Below are positions 1 to 7,275 of a DNA stretch of 12,507 nucleotides, piece by piece. The position numbers and the translations under genes were made by a program. Below the pieces are notes generated by a model, which was not told the origin of the DNA, made no database searches, and saw only the letters and a list, made by a program, of their open reading frames with translations. The stretch covers positions 1-12,507 of the forward strand of contig JBEHYA010000061.1 of NCBI GenBank assembly GCA_048498415.1, written 5' to 3'. Numbering within the stretch: the stretch's first letter is position 1; each line of letters opens with the position of its first letter. This stretch comes from JBEHYA01 sp048498415 (GTDB lineage: Bacteria > Pseudomonadota > Alphaproteobacteria > UBA9219 > RGZA01).

Positions 1-1
1 A

Positions 2-271
2 ACTTCGCCTTCGAGCGCGTCGGCGAGCTCCATGAGTCCCCGCCTGCAGATCGCGGCGGCCAAGGCGCTTTTGGAGAAAAAAGCAAGTGATGCCGCATTG
101 CCCGCGGAACATGAAGTGCTGGATCAGTTAAGCCATGACGATATCAACACCGCCATTGCTGCTGCAAAAGCACTTCTGGATGAGCTGGCCCGCCTCAAAG
201 CGGGCGGCGTTCCGGGCGCGGGCGAAGTGGCTACAGACAGCACGGCCCAGCCAGATCACCCCGCCGGGTAA
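2..271 (+). CDS. Probable small terminase subunit (TerS, g1-like), 3' part; 5' end beyond the window
   Basis: The frame is open from base 2 to a TAA at 269-271, with an ATG at 32 that lacks a convincing ribosome binding site, so the gene probably begins left of the window. The readable protein is Ala/Leu-rich and helical, and carries the same short motif twice, IAAAKALLEKK (near residue 7 from the ATG) and IAAAKALLDEL (near residue 42), which suggests repeated helices. In GTA-type modules the small gene just before the large terminase encodes the DNA-recognition small terminase, which hands DNA to TerL. That position and the helical Ala-rich composition are the only grounds for this call; no helix-turn-helix is visible in the part seen. 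It overlaps the TerL frame heavily (at least about 90 bases). It may instead be an unrelated small protein. Confidence 0.4.
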   Translation, partial: TSPSSASASSMSPRLQIAAAKALLEKKASDAALPAEHEVLDQLSHDDINTAIAAAKALLDELARLKAGGVPGAGEVATDSTAQPDHPAG

Positions 272-1424
272 CTGGCGCATCTGGTTTTTGCTGGCAGGCC
301 GCGGCTGGGGCAAGACACGCGTGGGCGCGGAAGACTGCGCCTATCACGCGCTGTGGCATGATAACGCACGGGTGGGCGTGGTGGCACCGACCCATGCGGA
401 TGCGCGGGATACCTGCGTGGAAGGCGAAAGCGGCCTGCTGCGGGTGATTCCGGATGCGTGCATCCAGACCTGGAACCGCAGCATGGGCGAATTGCTGCTG
501 GTGAACGGCAGCCGGTTTAAACTGTTTTCAGCCGACGAGCCGGAGCGTTTGCGCGGGCCCCAGTTCACCCGCGTGTGGGCGGATGAGCTGGCGGCGTGGA
601 AAAATGTGCAGGCCTTCGACCAGATCATGATGGGTTTACGTCTTGGCGACGACCCGCGGCTGGTGATTACCACCACGCCAAAGCCGACCGCGCTGGTGAA
701 GCAATTGCTGGGCCGGCCAGAAGTAATGGTGACGCGCGGGAAAAGCGAAGAAAACGCGGCAAATTTAGCCCCCGGCGTGCTGGCGGAAATGCGCGCGCGC
801 TACGGCCAGACGCGCTGGGCCCGGCAGGAAATGGATGCCGAGATCATCGAGACGGTGGATGGCGCGCTGTGGCGGGCGGAGCAGATTGAAGATTTACGTG
901 TAGGCAAAATGCCCGATTTAATCGAGCAGATTGTGATCGCGATTGACCCGGCGGTGACCAGCAACGGCAAAAGCGACGAGACCGGCATTGTGGCGGCGGC
1001 GCGGGGTGTGGATAAGAATTTTTATGTGCTGGCGGATGTGTCGGGCCGGTATACGCCGGATGCCTGGGGTGCGCGGGTGTTAGCGCTGCGCGACGAATTA
1101 AAAGCCGATCTGATCATCGGCGAAGTGAATGAGGGCGGCGATCTGATTGCGCGGGTTTTGCGCATGCTGGATGAGAACGTGCTGTTCAAGCCGGTGCGGG
1201 CCACCCGGGCCAAGGCGGTGCGGGCGTGGCCGGTTGCGATGCTGTATGAGCGCGGCCTCGTGCGCCATGTAGGGCAGCACCCGAAATTGGAAGACCAGAT
1301 GTGCCGGTTCACGGAAAACGGTTTGGCGAGCGGATCGCCCGACCGGGTGGATGCGCTTGTCTGGGCGCTGACCGAATTGCAGCAGGGGAATAGCGGCACA
1401 CCCCGTGTGCGCGCGCTTGTTTAG
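135..1424 (+). CDS. terL: Phage terminase large subunit (GTA gp2 type), ATPase and nuclease that packages DNA
   Basis: This is the motor that translocates DNA into the empty prohead and cuts it. The N-terminal ATPase shows Walker A AGRGWGKT (residues 54-61), Walker B RVWADE (146-151) and the coupling segment ITTTPKP (178-184). The C-terminal RNase H-like nuclease shows candidate metal ligands in AIDPAVTS (D271), IIGEVNEGG (E330) and SPDRVDALVW (D403, D406). The length of 429 residues is normal. The stretch ARPSQITPPGNW just before Walker A matches the usual family lead-in, so the frame is real from at least about base 245. The ATG at 135 has no clear ribosome binding site, and an ATG at 180 (residue 16) is an equally good start. 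Either way translation begins inside the preceding gene, suggesting coupling. It ends 8 bases before the portal gene. Confidence 0.95.
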   Translation: MTISTPPLLLQKHFWMSWPASKRAAFRARAKWLQTARPSQITPPGNWRIWFLLAGRGWGKTRVGAEDCAYHALWHDNARVGVVAPTHADARDTCVEGESGLLRVIPDACIQTWNRSMGELLLVNGSRFKLFSADEPERLRGPQFTRVWADELAAWKNVQAFDQIMMGLRLGDDPRLVITTTPKPTALVKQLLGRPEVMVTRGKSEENAANLAPGVLAEMRARYGQTRWARQEMDAEIIETVDGALWRAEQIEDLRVGKMPDLIEQIVIAIDPAVTSNGKSDETGIVAAARGVDKNFYVLADVSGRYTPDAWGARVLALRDELKADLIIGEVNEGGDLIARVLRMLDENVLFKPVRATRAKAVRAWPVAMLYERGLVRHVGQHPKLEDQMCRFTENGLASGSPDRVDALVWALTELQQGNSGTPRVRALV

Positions 1425-1432
1425 GAGAGAGC

Positions 1433-2635
1433 ATGAACATCAAGGACTGGTTCAAACGTACGCCGGAAGCGAAAACCTCGGCGGCGGGCAGCATTATCGC
1501 CTATACCCAGGCCGGCAGTCCGCGCTGGACGCCGCGGCGCTATGATGCGCTGGCGGATGAAGGCTTTGCCAAGAACGTGATTGCGTGGCGCTGCATTACG
1601 GAAGTCGCGCGGGCGTGCGCGAGTATTCCCTTTACGCTCTATGACGATCACGGCGATGAGATCACCAGCCACCCGCTGCTGGATTTATTGCTGCAGCCCA
1701 ACCCGCTGGCCAGCGGGCACCAGTTCATCGAACATACCGTGTGCCAGTTTCAGATAGCCGGCAATGCGTATATCGAAGCGGTGGGCGCCGAGGATGTTGA
1801 AGGTCCCAGCGAGCTGTATGTTTTACGCGCCGACCGAATGAAGGTGATCCCGGGTTCAAGCGGTTTGCCGCTGGGTTATGAATATGCCGTGAACGGCAAG
1901 ACCTCGCGCTGGGCGGCAGATCCCATTACCGGTCATAGCCCCATTCTGCATTGGAAGAATTTTCATCCCCTCAATGACTGGTACGGCATGAGCCCGATGG
2001 AAGCGGCGCTGCCGGCCATTGACCAGCACAATGCGGCGGGCGCGTGGAACCAGTCGCTGCTGCAGCATGGCGCAAGGCCGAGCGGGGCGCTGCTGTATGC
2101 TGCTAAAGACGGGCCGTCGCATTTAAGCGATGAGCAGTTCCGGCGCCTGAAGGAAGAATTGGATGAAAATTATACGAATGCGCGCAATGCCGGCCGGCCG
2201 CTGGTGTTAGAGGGCGGGCTGGAATGGAAAGAAATGGGCCTCAGCCCCAAGGATATGGACTGGATGGCCGGCCGCGACCGTGCGGCGATTGATATCGCGC
2301 TGGCCTTTGGCGTTCCCGAACAATTGATCGGGATTGCAGGAGCCCAGACCTTCGCCAACATGGCGGAAGCGCGGCTGGCTTTATATGAAGATACCGTGAT
2401 CCCGCTGATGATTCAGCTGACGGGCGAGCTTAATCGCTGGCTCACCCCCATGTTCGCGGATGATCTGCGCCTTGATATCGACCGCGATGAAATTCTGGCG
2501 CTCACGGCGCGGCGCGACCAGGTGTGGGACAAGGTGGGCCGCGCGGAATTTCTGACCATCAATGAAAAACGCTCGGCGCTGGGCTATCCGCCCATCGATG
2601 GCGGCGATGTGTTACCTCCCACAAAAAACCAATAG
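1433..2635 (+). CDS. HK97-family phage portal protein
   Basis: The portal is the dodecameric ring at one capsid vertex through which DNA enters and leaves, and the docking site for the terminase and the head-tail connector. Family signatures visible are HWKNFHPLNDWYGMSPMEAA near residues 173-192, followed by NQSLLQHGARPSGAL, and near the C-terminus IGIAGAQTFANMAEARLALY, which belongs to the part that forms the clip, stem and crown region of this family. The length of 400 residues fits. The start is set by a good ribosome binding site (AGGAGAGAGC then ATG), 8 bases after the terminase stop. The prohead protease gene follows 7 bases after the stop, as in HK97 and GTA head clusters. Confidence 0.95.
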   Translation: MNIKDWFKRTPEAKTSAAGSIIAYTQAGSPRWTPRRYDALADEGFAKNVIAWRCITEVARACASIPFTLYDDHGDEITSHPLLDLLLQPNPLASGHQFIEHTVCQFQIAGNAYIEAVGAEDVEGPSELYVLRADRMKVIPGSSGLPLGYEYAVNGKTSRWAADPITGHSPILHWKNFHPLNDWYGMSPMEAALPAIDQHNAAGAWNQSLLQHGARPSGALLYAAKDGPSHLSDEQFRRLKEELDENYTNARNAGRPLVLEGGLEWKEMGLSPKDMDWMAGRDRAAIDIALAFGVPEQLIGIAGAQTFANMAEARLALYEDTVIPLMIQLTGELNRWLTPMFADDLRLDIDRDEILALTARRDQVWDKVGRAEFLTINEKRSALGYPPIDGGDVLPPTKNQ

Positions 2636-2642
2636 GTAAAAA

Positions 2643-3203
2643 ATGGAAACCAAACATTTGAGCGCCCCGTTCCAGATCAAGGAACTGGGGGCGAATGGCT
2701 ATGTCGCGGGTTACGCATCCGTGTTCGGCACGGTGGATAGCCAGCAGGAAGCCGTGGCCAAGGGCGCGTTCAGCCGCAGCCTGAAAGAATGGACAAAGGC
2801 GGGCCGCACCCCGGCGATGCTGTGGATGCACGATGTGGGCCAGCCGGTCGGCGTGTGGGAAAATGTGCGCGAAGACGCGCATGGGCTGGTGGTGGAAGGA
2901 AGTCTGGCCATCAAAACCCAGGGCGGCGCGGATGCGTATGAATTTCTGAAAATGGGCGCGGTGACGGGGCTTTCGATTGGCTACCGCACCGTTGCAAGCC
3001 GCGCGATTCCCGGCAGCAAGGCGCGCCTGCTCACCGATGTAGATCTGTATGAAGTCTCGCTGGTGACGTTCCCGGCCAACACCCATGCGCGGGTGCAGGC
3101 GGTAAAGACACCGTTCGCGCATTCAATTTCATCAACACCCGGCAGCGAGATGAGAGCCATCGCTGCGCGGCTGCGTGCAATGGCTCAATTTTTAAAAGAC
3201 TGA
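2643..3203 (+). CDS. HK97-family prohead protease (peptidase family U35)
   Basis: This serine protease assembles inside the immature head and removes the N-terminal delta domain of the capsid protein, allowing maturation. The fold signature is intact: GYASVFGTVD (residues 23-32), the putative catalytic His in MLWMHD (H63), the putative Ser in VTGLSIGYRT (S111), and LYEVSLVTFPAN (136-147), which carries the likely third acidic residue E137. The 186 residues are normal for the family. The C-terminal tail after about residue 155 is low in conserved features and probably self-cleaved (inference). The ribosome binding site is weak (TAGGT overlapping the portal stop codon), so translation may depend on coupling with the portal gene. 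Confidence 0.93.
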   Translation: METKHLSAPFQIKELGANGYVAGYASVFGTVDSQQEAVAKGAFSRSLKEWTKAGRTPAMLWMHDVGQPVGVWENVREDAHGLVVEGSLAIKTQGGADAYEFLKMGAVTGLSIGYRTVASRAIPGSKARLLTDVDLYEVSLVTFPANTHARVQAVKTPFAHSISSTPGSEMRAIAARLRAMAQFLKD

Positions 3204-3225
3204 ACCTGAAGGAGAGGGGAAGACC

Positions 3226-4446
3226 ATGAGTGATTTGTTGGAGATCAAGGCGGCGACCGCGGAACTGGCGCACGCTTTCGAGACGTTCAAGGACGCCAAC
3301 GACCAGCGCCTGAACGAGATTGAAAAGAAGAACACGAACGATGTGGTGCTGGAAGAAAAAGTTAACCGCATCAACAGCGAGATCAGCAAGCTGCAGGATA
3401 ACCTCAGCGGCCTTAAAACCGCTTTGGCCCGTCCCGGCAGTGCGGCGCAGGCCAGTTTTGGTGCGGGCGATAGCCAGCACAAGCAAGCCTTCATGCGCTA
3501 CGTGACCAAGGGCGCGGAAGCCGAACTGCATGCCATTCAGGCCAAGGGCATGAGCGTGATTTCCGACCCCGATGGCGGCTTTATGGTGCCGAGCGAGTTA
3601 TCGGAACGCATCATCACCCGCCAGTTCGATACCACGCCGATGCGCCAGCTGGCGACCGTGATGACGGTGAATGCCGAAGCCATTGAAATGCTGCGTGATA
3701 CCAACGAAGCCGATGCGCTGTGGCTTAATGAACTGGATACGCGCAGCGATAGCGAAGCGGGTCAACTGGGCCGCGTGCGCATTTCGGTGTTCGAACTTTA
3801 TGCACAGCCCAAGGCTACGCAGAAGCTGCTGGATGACGCCGGTTTGAACGTGGAAGAATGGCTGACCGCCAAAATTGCGGGCCGCTTTGCCCGCAAGGAA
3901 AATGCGGCCTTCGTGAATGGCGACGGCGTGACGCAGCCGCGCGGCTTTACCACCTATACCACGGCAGCCACGGCGGATGACAGCCGCGCCTGGGGCACGC
4001 TGGAGCATTATGGCACGGGTTCGGCCGGCGCGTTTGCCGCCAGCAACCCGGGCGATGCGCTGATTGCCCTGATGCACCGCTTGCGTGCGGGGTATTTGCC
4101 GAAAGCGGCGTGGATTATGCCGCGCGCGGTGGCGGAACTCATCCGCAAATTCAAGGAAAGCACGACGAATGCGTATATCTGGCAGCCGGGTCTGGCGGCG
4201 GGTGCGCCGTCTACGCTGCTCGGCTTCCCGGTGTACTTAGGGGAAGACATGCCGGCGCTCTCATCCGGTTCGCTCTCGGTGGCGTTCGGTAATTTTGCCG
4301 AAGGCTACACGATTGTCGACCGCGTAGGCTTACGCATTCTGCGTGACCCGTACACGGCGGTGCCGTTCGTCAAGTTCAGCTGCTCGAAGCGGGTGGGCGG
4401 CGACGTCACGAATTTCGAAGCGATCAAGCTGCTGAAATTCGCGTAA
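3226..4446 (+). CDS. HK97-family major capsid protein with N-terminal delta (scaffold) domain
   Basis: This is the main shell protein. Residues 1 to about 70 are charged and predicted coiled coil (EIEKKNTND, EEKVNRINSEISKLQD), the usual internal scaffold removed by the protease gene upstream. The HK97 fold proper begins around GGFMVPSELSERIITRQF (118-135). Typical later segments are ENAAFVNGDG, AAWIMPRAVAELIRKFK and LLGFPVYLGEDMPAL, and the end has VPFVKFSCSKRVGGDVTNFE. The length of 406 residues is typical. A strong ribosome binding site (AAGGAGAGGGGA) precedes the ATG, fitting high expression. The cleavage site, probably between about residues 90 and 115, cannot be fixed from the sequence alone. 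Confidence 0.95.
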   Translation: MSDLLEIKAATAELAHAFETFKDANDQRLNEIEKKNTNDVVLEEKVNRINSEISKLQDNLSGLKTALARPGSAAQASFGAGDSQHKQAFMRYVTKGAEAELHAIQAKGMSVISDPDGGFMVPSELSERIITRQFDTTPMRQLATVMTVNAEAIEMLRDTNEADALWLNELDTRSDSEAGQLGRVRISVFELYAQPKATQKLLDDAGLNVEEWLTAKIAGRFARKENAAFVNGDGVTQPRGFTTYTTAATADDSRAWGTLEHYGTGSAGAFAASNPGDALIALMHRLRAGYLPKAAWIMPRAVAELIRKFKESTTNAYIWQPGLAAGAPSTLLGFPVYLGEDMPALSSGSLSVAFGNFAEGYTIVDRVGLRILRDPYTAVPFVKFSCSKRVGGDVTNFEAIKLLKFA

Positions 4447-4474
4447 GAACAAAAACGATCAGGAGAACAAAACG

Positions 4475-4870
4475 ATGACGACACGTGATATCAAGAACAC
4501 CGTCTCGCCCGCGCTCAGCCTTAACCCGGCGGCGCGTTCGGCTTCGGCGAACGGTACGGCGGTGGATCTGCAGGGCTATGCCAGCGCCACCATGGTCTTT
4601 GCTTTCGGCACCTGGACGGATGGCACGCATACGCCTTCCCTGCAGCATTCGGCCGATGGCAGCACCAACTGGACGACCTGCGATAGCAACACCATGAGCG
4701 GCACGCTGACCGCGGTTTCGGGCAGCGGCGGCAGCGGCACGGTGCAAAAGGTGGGGTATATCGGCGGCTACCGGTATATCCGCGCCGTGATGACGGTTTC
4801 GGGTGCGACCACGGGCGCGGTGGCAACCGCGATCGCGGTGCGCGGCCGGGCGGCGGCGCAGCCGGTTTAA
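4475..4870 (+). CDS. Capsid-linked small structural protein of unknown function, candidate head decoration protein
   Basis: A 131-residue protein with a clear ribosome binding site (CAGGAG, 9 bases before the ATG). It is rich in Gly, Ser, Thr and Ala, with alternating patterns expected of a beta sandwich: TAVDLQGYASATMVFAFGTW, then PSLQHSADGSTNWTTCDSN, and VGYIGGYRYIRAVMTVSG. I recognise this layout (a DLQGY segment, a LQHSxDG segment and a YIRxV segment) from proteins often encoded just after the major capsid gene in tailed phages, where they are usually annotated as hypothetical. Position and expression context, between the capsid gene and a terminator, suggest a virion protein made in quantity, perhaps decorating the shell. 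RcGTA has no obvious counterpart at this position in its core order. The function is inferred. Confidence 0.75.
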   Translation: MTTRDIKNTVSPALSLNPAARSASANGTAVDLQGYASATMVFAFGTWTDGTHTPSLQHSADGSTNWTTCDSNTMSGTLTAVSGSGGSGTVQKVGYIGGYRYIRAVMTVSGATTGAVATAIAVRGRAAAQPV

Positions 4871-4883
4871 TAACCAGCATGTG

Positions 4884-4921
4884 AAAAGCGTGGGCGCGGC
4901 GAAAAGCTTGCCCACGCTTTT
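4884..4921 (+). terminator. Intrinsic (Rho-independent) terminator
   Basis: A perfect 12-base-pair inverted repeat, AAAAGCGTGGGC (4884-4895) and GCCCACGCTTTT (4910-4921), surrounds a 14-base loop and runs into a T-rich tract (CTTTTTCTTTTC). It lies 14 bases after the stop of the 131-residue gene and 26 bases before the connector gene. It should cut or thin transcripts from the head block before the connector and tail genes. The other strand also ends the stem with TTTTC, so weak action in the reverse direction is possible. Confidence 0.85.
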
Positions 4922-4947
4922 TCTTTTCAAAAAATGATAGGTATTCC

Positions 4948-5604
4948 ATGACCGCGTTGATCCGCACGACCGCGCCGGCGACCGAGCCGTTGAGTTTAAG
5001 CGAAGCCAGGCTGCATTTGCGCCTTTCCACCACGGATGATGACACGCTGGTGACGAATTTGATCAGCGTCGCCCGCATGGCCTGCGAAGAATTCACGCGC
5101 CGGGCGCTTATTACGCAGGGCTGGACGCTGTGGCTGGATCATTTTCCCGGCACGGCGACGAACTGGTGGGATAACGAGAACAGCAGCAGTTCCAGTTACC
5201 TGACGGTGAAGCGTTTTATTAATCTGCCGCGCCCGCCACTGGTAGCGGTGGCAAGCGTATCCACGTTTGACGATGACGATACGGAAACTGTTTTTGATCC
5301 TGCGAATTATTTTGTCGATAGCGCGAGCGAGCCGGGGCGGCTGGCGCTGCGTAACGCTGCCACCTGGCCGACGCCGGGCCGCGAGACGCATGGCATTCAG
5401 ATTGTCTATACCGCCGGCTATGGCGATGCCAGCGACGTGCCGCAGAGTCTGAAGCAGGGCATGCTGGGGCATATTGCCGCGCTGTATGAGAACCGCGGCG
5501 ATGATATTACGCCCGCTGCTCAGGCGATGCGCATCAAGGTTTTGCCGGCGATTGTCGAGCAGCTGTATCAGCCCTACCGCCTGCAGCATCTGGTGCTGCC
5601 ATGA
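4948..5604 (+). CDS. Head-tail connector protein, gp6-like
   Basis: Expected to form the ring beneath the portal that extends the DNA channel (HK97 gp6 and RcGTA gp6 role). The N-terminal all-helical connector region shows PLSLSEARLHLRL (13-25), then a DDDTLVTNLISVAR helix and ACEEFTRRALITQGWTLWLD, the usual opening of this family. A beta-rich middle (LPRPPLVAVASVSTFDDDD) and a C-terminal helical part (DVPQSLKQGMLGHIAALYENR) follow, as in the longer phiE125 gp8-like members. The 218 residues fit. The ribosome binding site is weak (ATAGGT), and the gene lies just after an intrinsic terminator, so its transcription must come from read-through, an antiterminated late transcript or an unrecognised promoter. 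The stop overlaps the next start by 4 bases (ATGA). Confidence 0.88.
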   Translation: MTALIRTTAPATEPLSLSEARLHLRLSTTDDDTLVTNLISVARMACEEFTRRALITQGWTLWLDHFPGTATNWWDNENSSSSSYLTVKRFINLPRPPLVAVASVSTFDDDDTETVFDPANYFVDSASEPGRLALRNAATWPTPGRETHGIQIVYTAGYGDASDVPQSLKQGMLGHIAALYENRGDDITPAAQAMRIKVLPAIVEQLYQPYRLQHLVLP

Positions 5605-5933
5605 TCGGGGAGATGCGCCAGCGTTTAATTCTGCAAAAGGAATCGCGCAGTGAGGATGGCGGCGGCGGCGCGGCCCTGAGCTGGACAACGGTGGCAACCG
5701 TGTGGGCCAGCATCGAGCCAGTACGCGCATATGAGAAAGTAACCGGCGAAAAGCCGGTGGGCAGCATTACGCACCGCATTACCACGCGCTATGAAGCGGC
5801 GATCAGCCCGCAGCCGGATGCGGCGATGCGGTTTATCTGGGGCAGCCGCACTTTCAATATTCGCGGCGTTCGTAATAGCAGCGAACGCAACCGTTTTCTG
5901 CTGATTGATGCCGAAGAAGGGGTGGCTGTATGA
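5601..5933 (+). CDS. Phage head closure (head-tail adaptor) protein, gp7-like
   Basis: A 110-residue small beta-barrel stopper or adaptor protein (SPP1 gp16 / HK97 gp7 / RcGTA gp7 type) that closes the filled head and joins it to the tail. Family features are the opening IGEMRQRLILQK, WTTVATVWASIEPVRAYE (about residues 29-46), THRITTRYEAAI, and the ending FNIRGVRNSSERNRFLLIDA. The ATGA overlap with the connector gene and a second ATGA overlap with the next gene indicate translational coupling through the block. No internal ribosome binding site is obvious. Confidence 0.88.
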   Translation: MIGEMRQRLILQKESRSEDGGGGAALSWTTVATVWASIEPVRAYEKVTGEKPVGSITHRITTRYEAAISPQPDAAMRFIWGSRTFNIRGVRNSSERNRFLLIDAEEGVAV

Positions 5934-6337
5934 CGGTAAGTTTATTTGCCGCGCAGGAAAGCGTGTATGGCGCTTTGACGAATGATGCCGGCGTGCAGGC
6001 GCTGCTGGGCGACCCGGCGCGTGTGTATGATTCGGTGCCGGCGGCGGCGATTTATCCCTATGCCACGCTGGGCGATGTGCTCATTCGCGAATTCGATACC
6101 AAGGACCAGACCGGTTTTGAGCAGACGGTTGTTTTGCACATCTGGTCGCGTTACCGCGGGCGCAAGGAACTGAAGGATATCATGCAGGCGATCTATGACG
6201 TGCTGCATAACGGGGCGCTGACGGTGACGGGCGCGAATTTTGTGTCCTGCGCGTTCCAGCAGGCTTCCACCACCCTCGATAATGACGGCCTTACCCTGCA
6301 TGGGGTGATGCGCTTTCGCTTGATTGTTCAACATTAA
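5930..6337 (+). CDS. DUF3168 tail terminator / tail completion protein, GTA gp8-like
   Basis: A 135-residue protein of the DUF3168 family, thought to cap the head-proximal end of the tail tube and set the joining interface. Visible family features are SLFAAQESVYGALTND at the start, the AAIYPYATLGDVLIREFDTK segment (about residues 39-58), a central VVLHIWSRYRGRKELKDIM helix region, and the C-terminal strand HGVMRFRLIV. It overlaps the head closure gene by 4 bases. The major tail protein starts 12 bases after its stop with its own ribosome binding site. Confidence 0.88.
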   Translation: MTVSLFAAQESVYGALTNDAGVQALLGDPARVYDSVPAAAIYPYATLGDVLIREFDTKDQTGFEQTVVLHIWSRYRGRKELKDIMQAIYDVLHNGALTVTGANFVSCAFQQASTTLDNDGLTLHGVMRFRLIVQH

Positions 6338-6349
6338 CGGAGAAAACCC

Positions 6350-6763
6350 ATGACCCAATCCGCACGTACCGGCCGCAGCCTGCTTCTTTATGATGGCACA
6401 GGGGGCGGCGCGACTTTGATCGCCGCCATGCGTACCACCAGCTTCACCATTCAAGGGGCGGCGGTGGATGTGACCGATAAAAGCAGCAGCAACCAGTACC
6501 GCGAACTTTTAGCCGGCGCCGGCGTGGTGAGCGTGACGGTAAGCGCCAAAGGTATTTTAACGGGCAGCACACAAACGCAGACGCTGGTGACGCGCGCGAT
6601 TGCCCGCACGGTGGATGGCTATCGCATCGTTTTTGATAATGGCGATATTCTGGAAGGCAGCTTCCAGCTGGTGCATTTTGAAGCGGCCGGCGATTATAAC
6701 GGCGAGCAGACCTACCAGATTTCGCTGGAATCCGGCGCCGCTCTGACCTTCACCACGGTTTAA
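6350..6763 (+). CDS. Major tail (tube) protein, TP901-1 / GTA gp9 type
   Basis: The hexameric building block of the non-contractile tail tube. The 137-residue sequence has the family opening (GRSLLLYDGTGGGATLIAAM), the MRTTSFTIQGAAVDVTDKSS segment (about residues 27-46), the turn YRELLAGAGVVSVTVSAKG, and a C-terminal FEAAGDYNGEQTYQISLESG strand pair. A clear ribosome binding site (CGGAG, 8 bases before the ATG) sets the start. That fits higher expression than the coupled genes before it. The tail chaperone gene follows after a single base. Confidence 0.92.
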   Translation: MTQSARTGRSLLLYDGTGGGATLIAAMRTTSFTIQGAAVDVTDKSSSNQYRELLAGAGVVSVTVSAKGILTGSTQTQTLVTRAIARTVDGYRIVFDNGDILEGSFQLVHFEAAGDYNGEQTYQISLESGAALTFTTV

Positions 6764-6764
6764 C

Positions 6765-7079
6765 ATGACGGCGAATGTAAAACGCGGCGATGTGACTATC
6801 ACGCTGGATGGCCGTGCGCTGGTGCTGCGGCCCAGCTTTGCGGTGATCGTGGAGCTGGAAAATGAATTTGGCTGCGGGATTTTTGATCTCGCCAGGGATT
6901 TTGCCGGAGGCAAACTGGGCAATGCCCGAACAATCGCCAAGATTATTGAAATTGGCCTGATGGGTGTTGAACAGGATATGCCGCGTGATATTCCGCAAGC
7001 GATGATGGAAACCGGACTGATGCGTTGCGTGGAACCCATCGGGAAATTTCTGGCGCATGGCTGCGGCATCGAAACCTAA
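6765..7079 (+). CDS. GTA-family tail assembly chaperone, gp10-like
   Basis: A 104-residue protein of the gene transfer agent family (phage tail assembly chaperone type), which helps tape measure and tail tube subunits assemble. The pattern is characteristic: RGDVTITLDGRALVLRPSFA, VIVELENEFGCGIFDLAR (about residues 28-45), and a central NARTIAKIIEIGLMG helix followed by the small C-terminal helix IGKFLAHGCG. Its ATG lies one base after the TAA of the major tail gene and has no separate ribosome binding site, so it is probably translated by re-initiation. Its 3' end overlaps the next gene by 23 bases. Confidence 0.88.
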   Translation: MTANVKRGDVTITLDGRALVLRPSFAVIVELENEFGCGIFDLARDFAGGKLGNARTIAKIIEIGLMGVEQDMPRDIPQAMMETGLMRCVEPIGKFLAHGCGIET

Positions 7080-7272
7080 AGACTGGCTACCCAGTGCTAT
7101 GGGTCTGGCGTGCGGCATGTGGGGCTGGTCGCCCGAAGATTTCTGGAAATCAACGCCGGCTGACATGAATTTGGTATTGGCGGGCTTAAAAGCCGCCAGG
7201 CCGCGCGGCGATTTTGATGCGGGCGATGTGGAAGATTTGCAGGCGCTGATAAGAAAGGCGCAAGAAGGATAA
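7057..7272 (+). CDS. Small phage tail assembly chaperone, GTA g10.1-like
   Basis: A 71-residue partner of the preceding chaperone. The conserved layout is a short Trp-containing start (KPKDWLPSAMGLACGMWG), then WSPEDFWKSTPADMNLVLAG (about residues 24-43), the signature of the small alphaproteobacterial tail chaperone family. The ATG at 7057 lies inside the gp10-like gene (23-base overlap, different frame), as in RcGTA where g10.1 was first overlooked. In many siphoviruses the two products arise by frameshifting. Here a separate start codon is present and I see no slippery heptamer near the overlap. Confidence 0.85.
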   Translation: MAAASKPKDWLPSAMGLACGMWGWSPEDFWKSTPADMNLVLAGLKAARPRGDFDAGDVEDLQALIRKAQEG

Positions 7273-7275
7273 AAC

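Noticed and set aside
1..90. Other reading frames at the left edge: plus frame 1 ending at 90, and a minus-strand ATG at 33 reading MELADALEGEV to the edge
   Set aside because: Both are too short to assess, with no motif or neighbour support. The plus frame 2 reading continues with helical repeats and is preferred.
4915..4947. Promoter between the terminator and the connector gene
   Set aside because: Only poor matches exist (TTGCCC with a weak -10 at wrong spacing), overlapping the terminator stem.
7030..7079. Lambda G/GT-like programmed frameshift between the two tail chaperones
   Set aside because: The GGGAAATTT run does not form an in-frame slippery heptamer, and the second chaperone has its own ATG at 7057, as in RcGTA.
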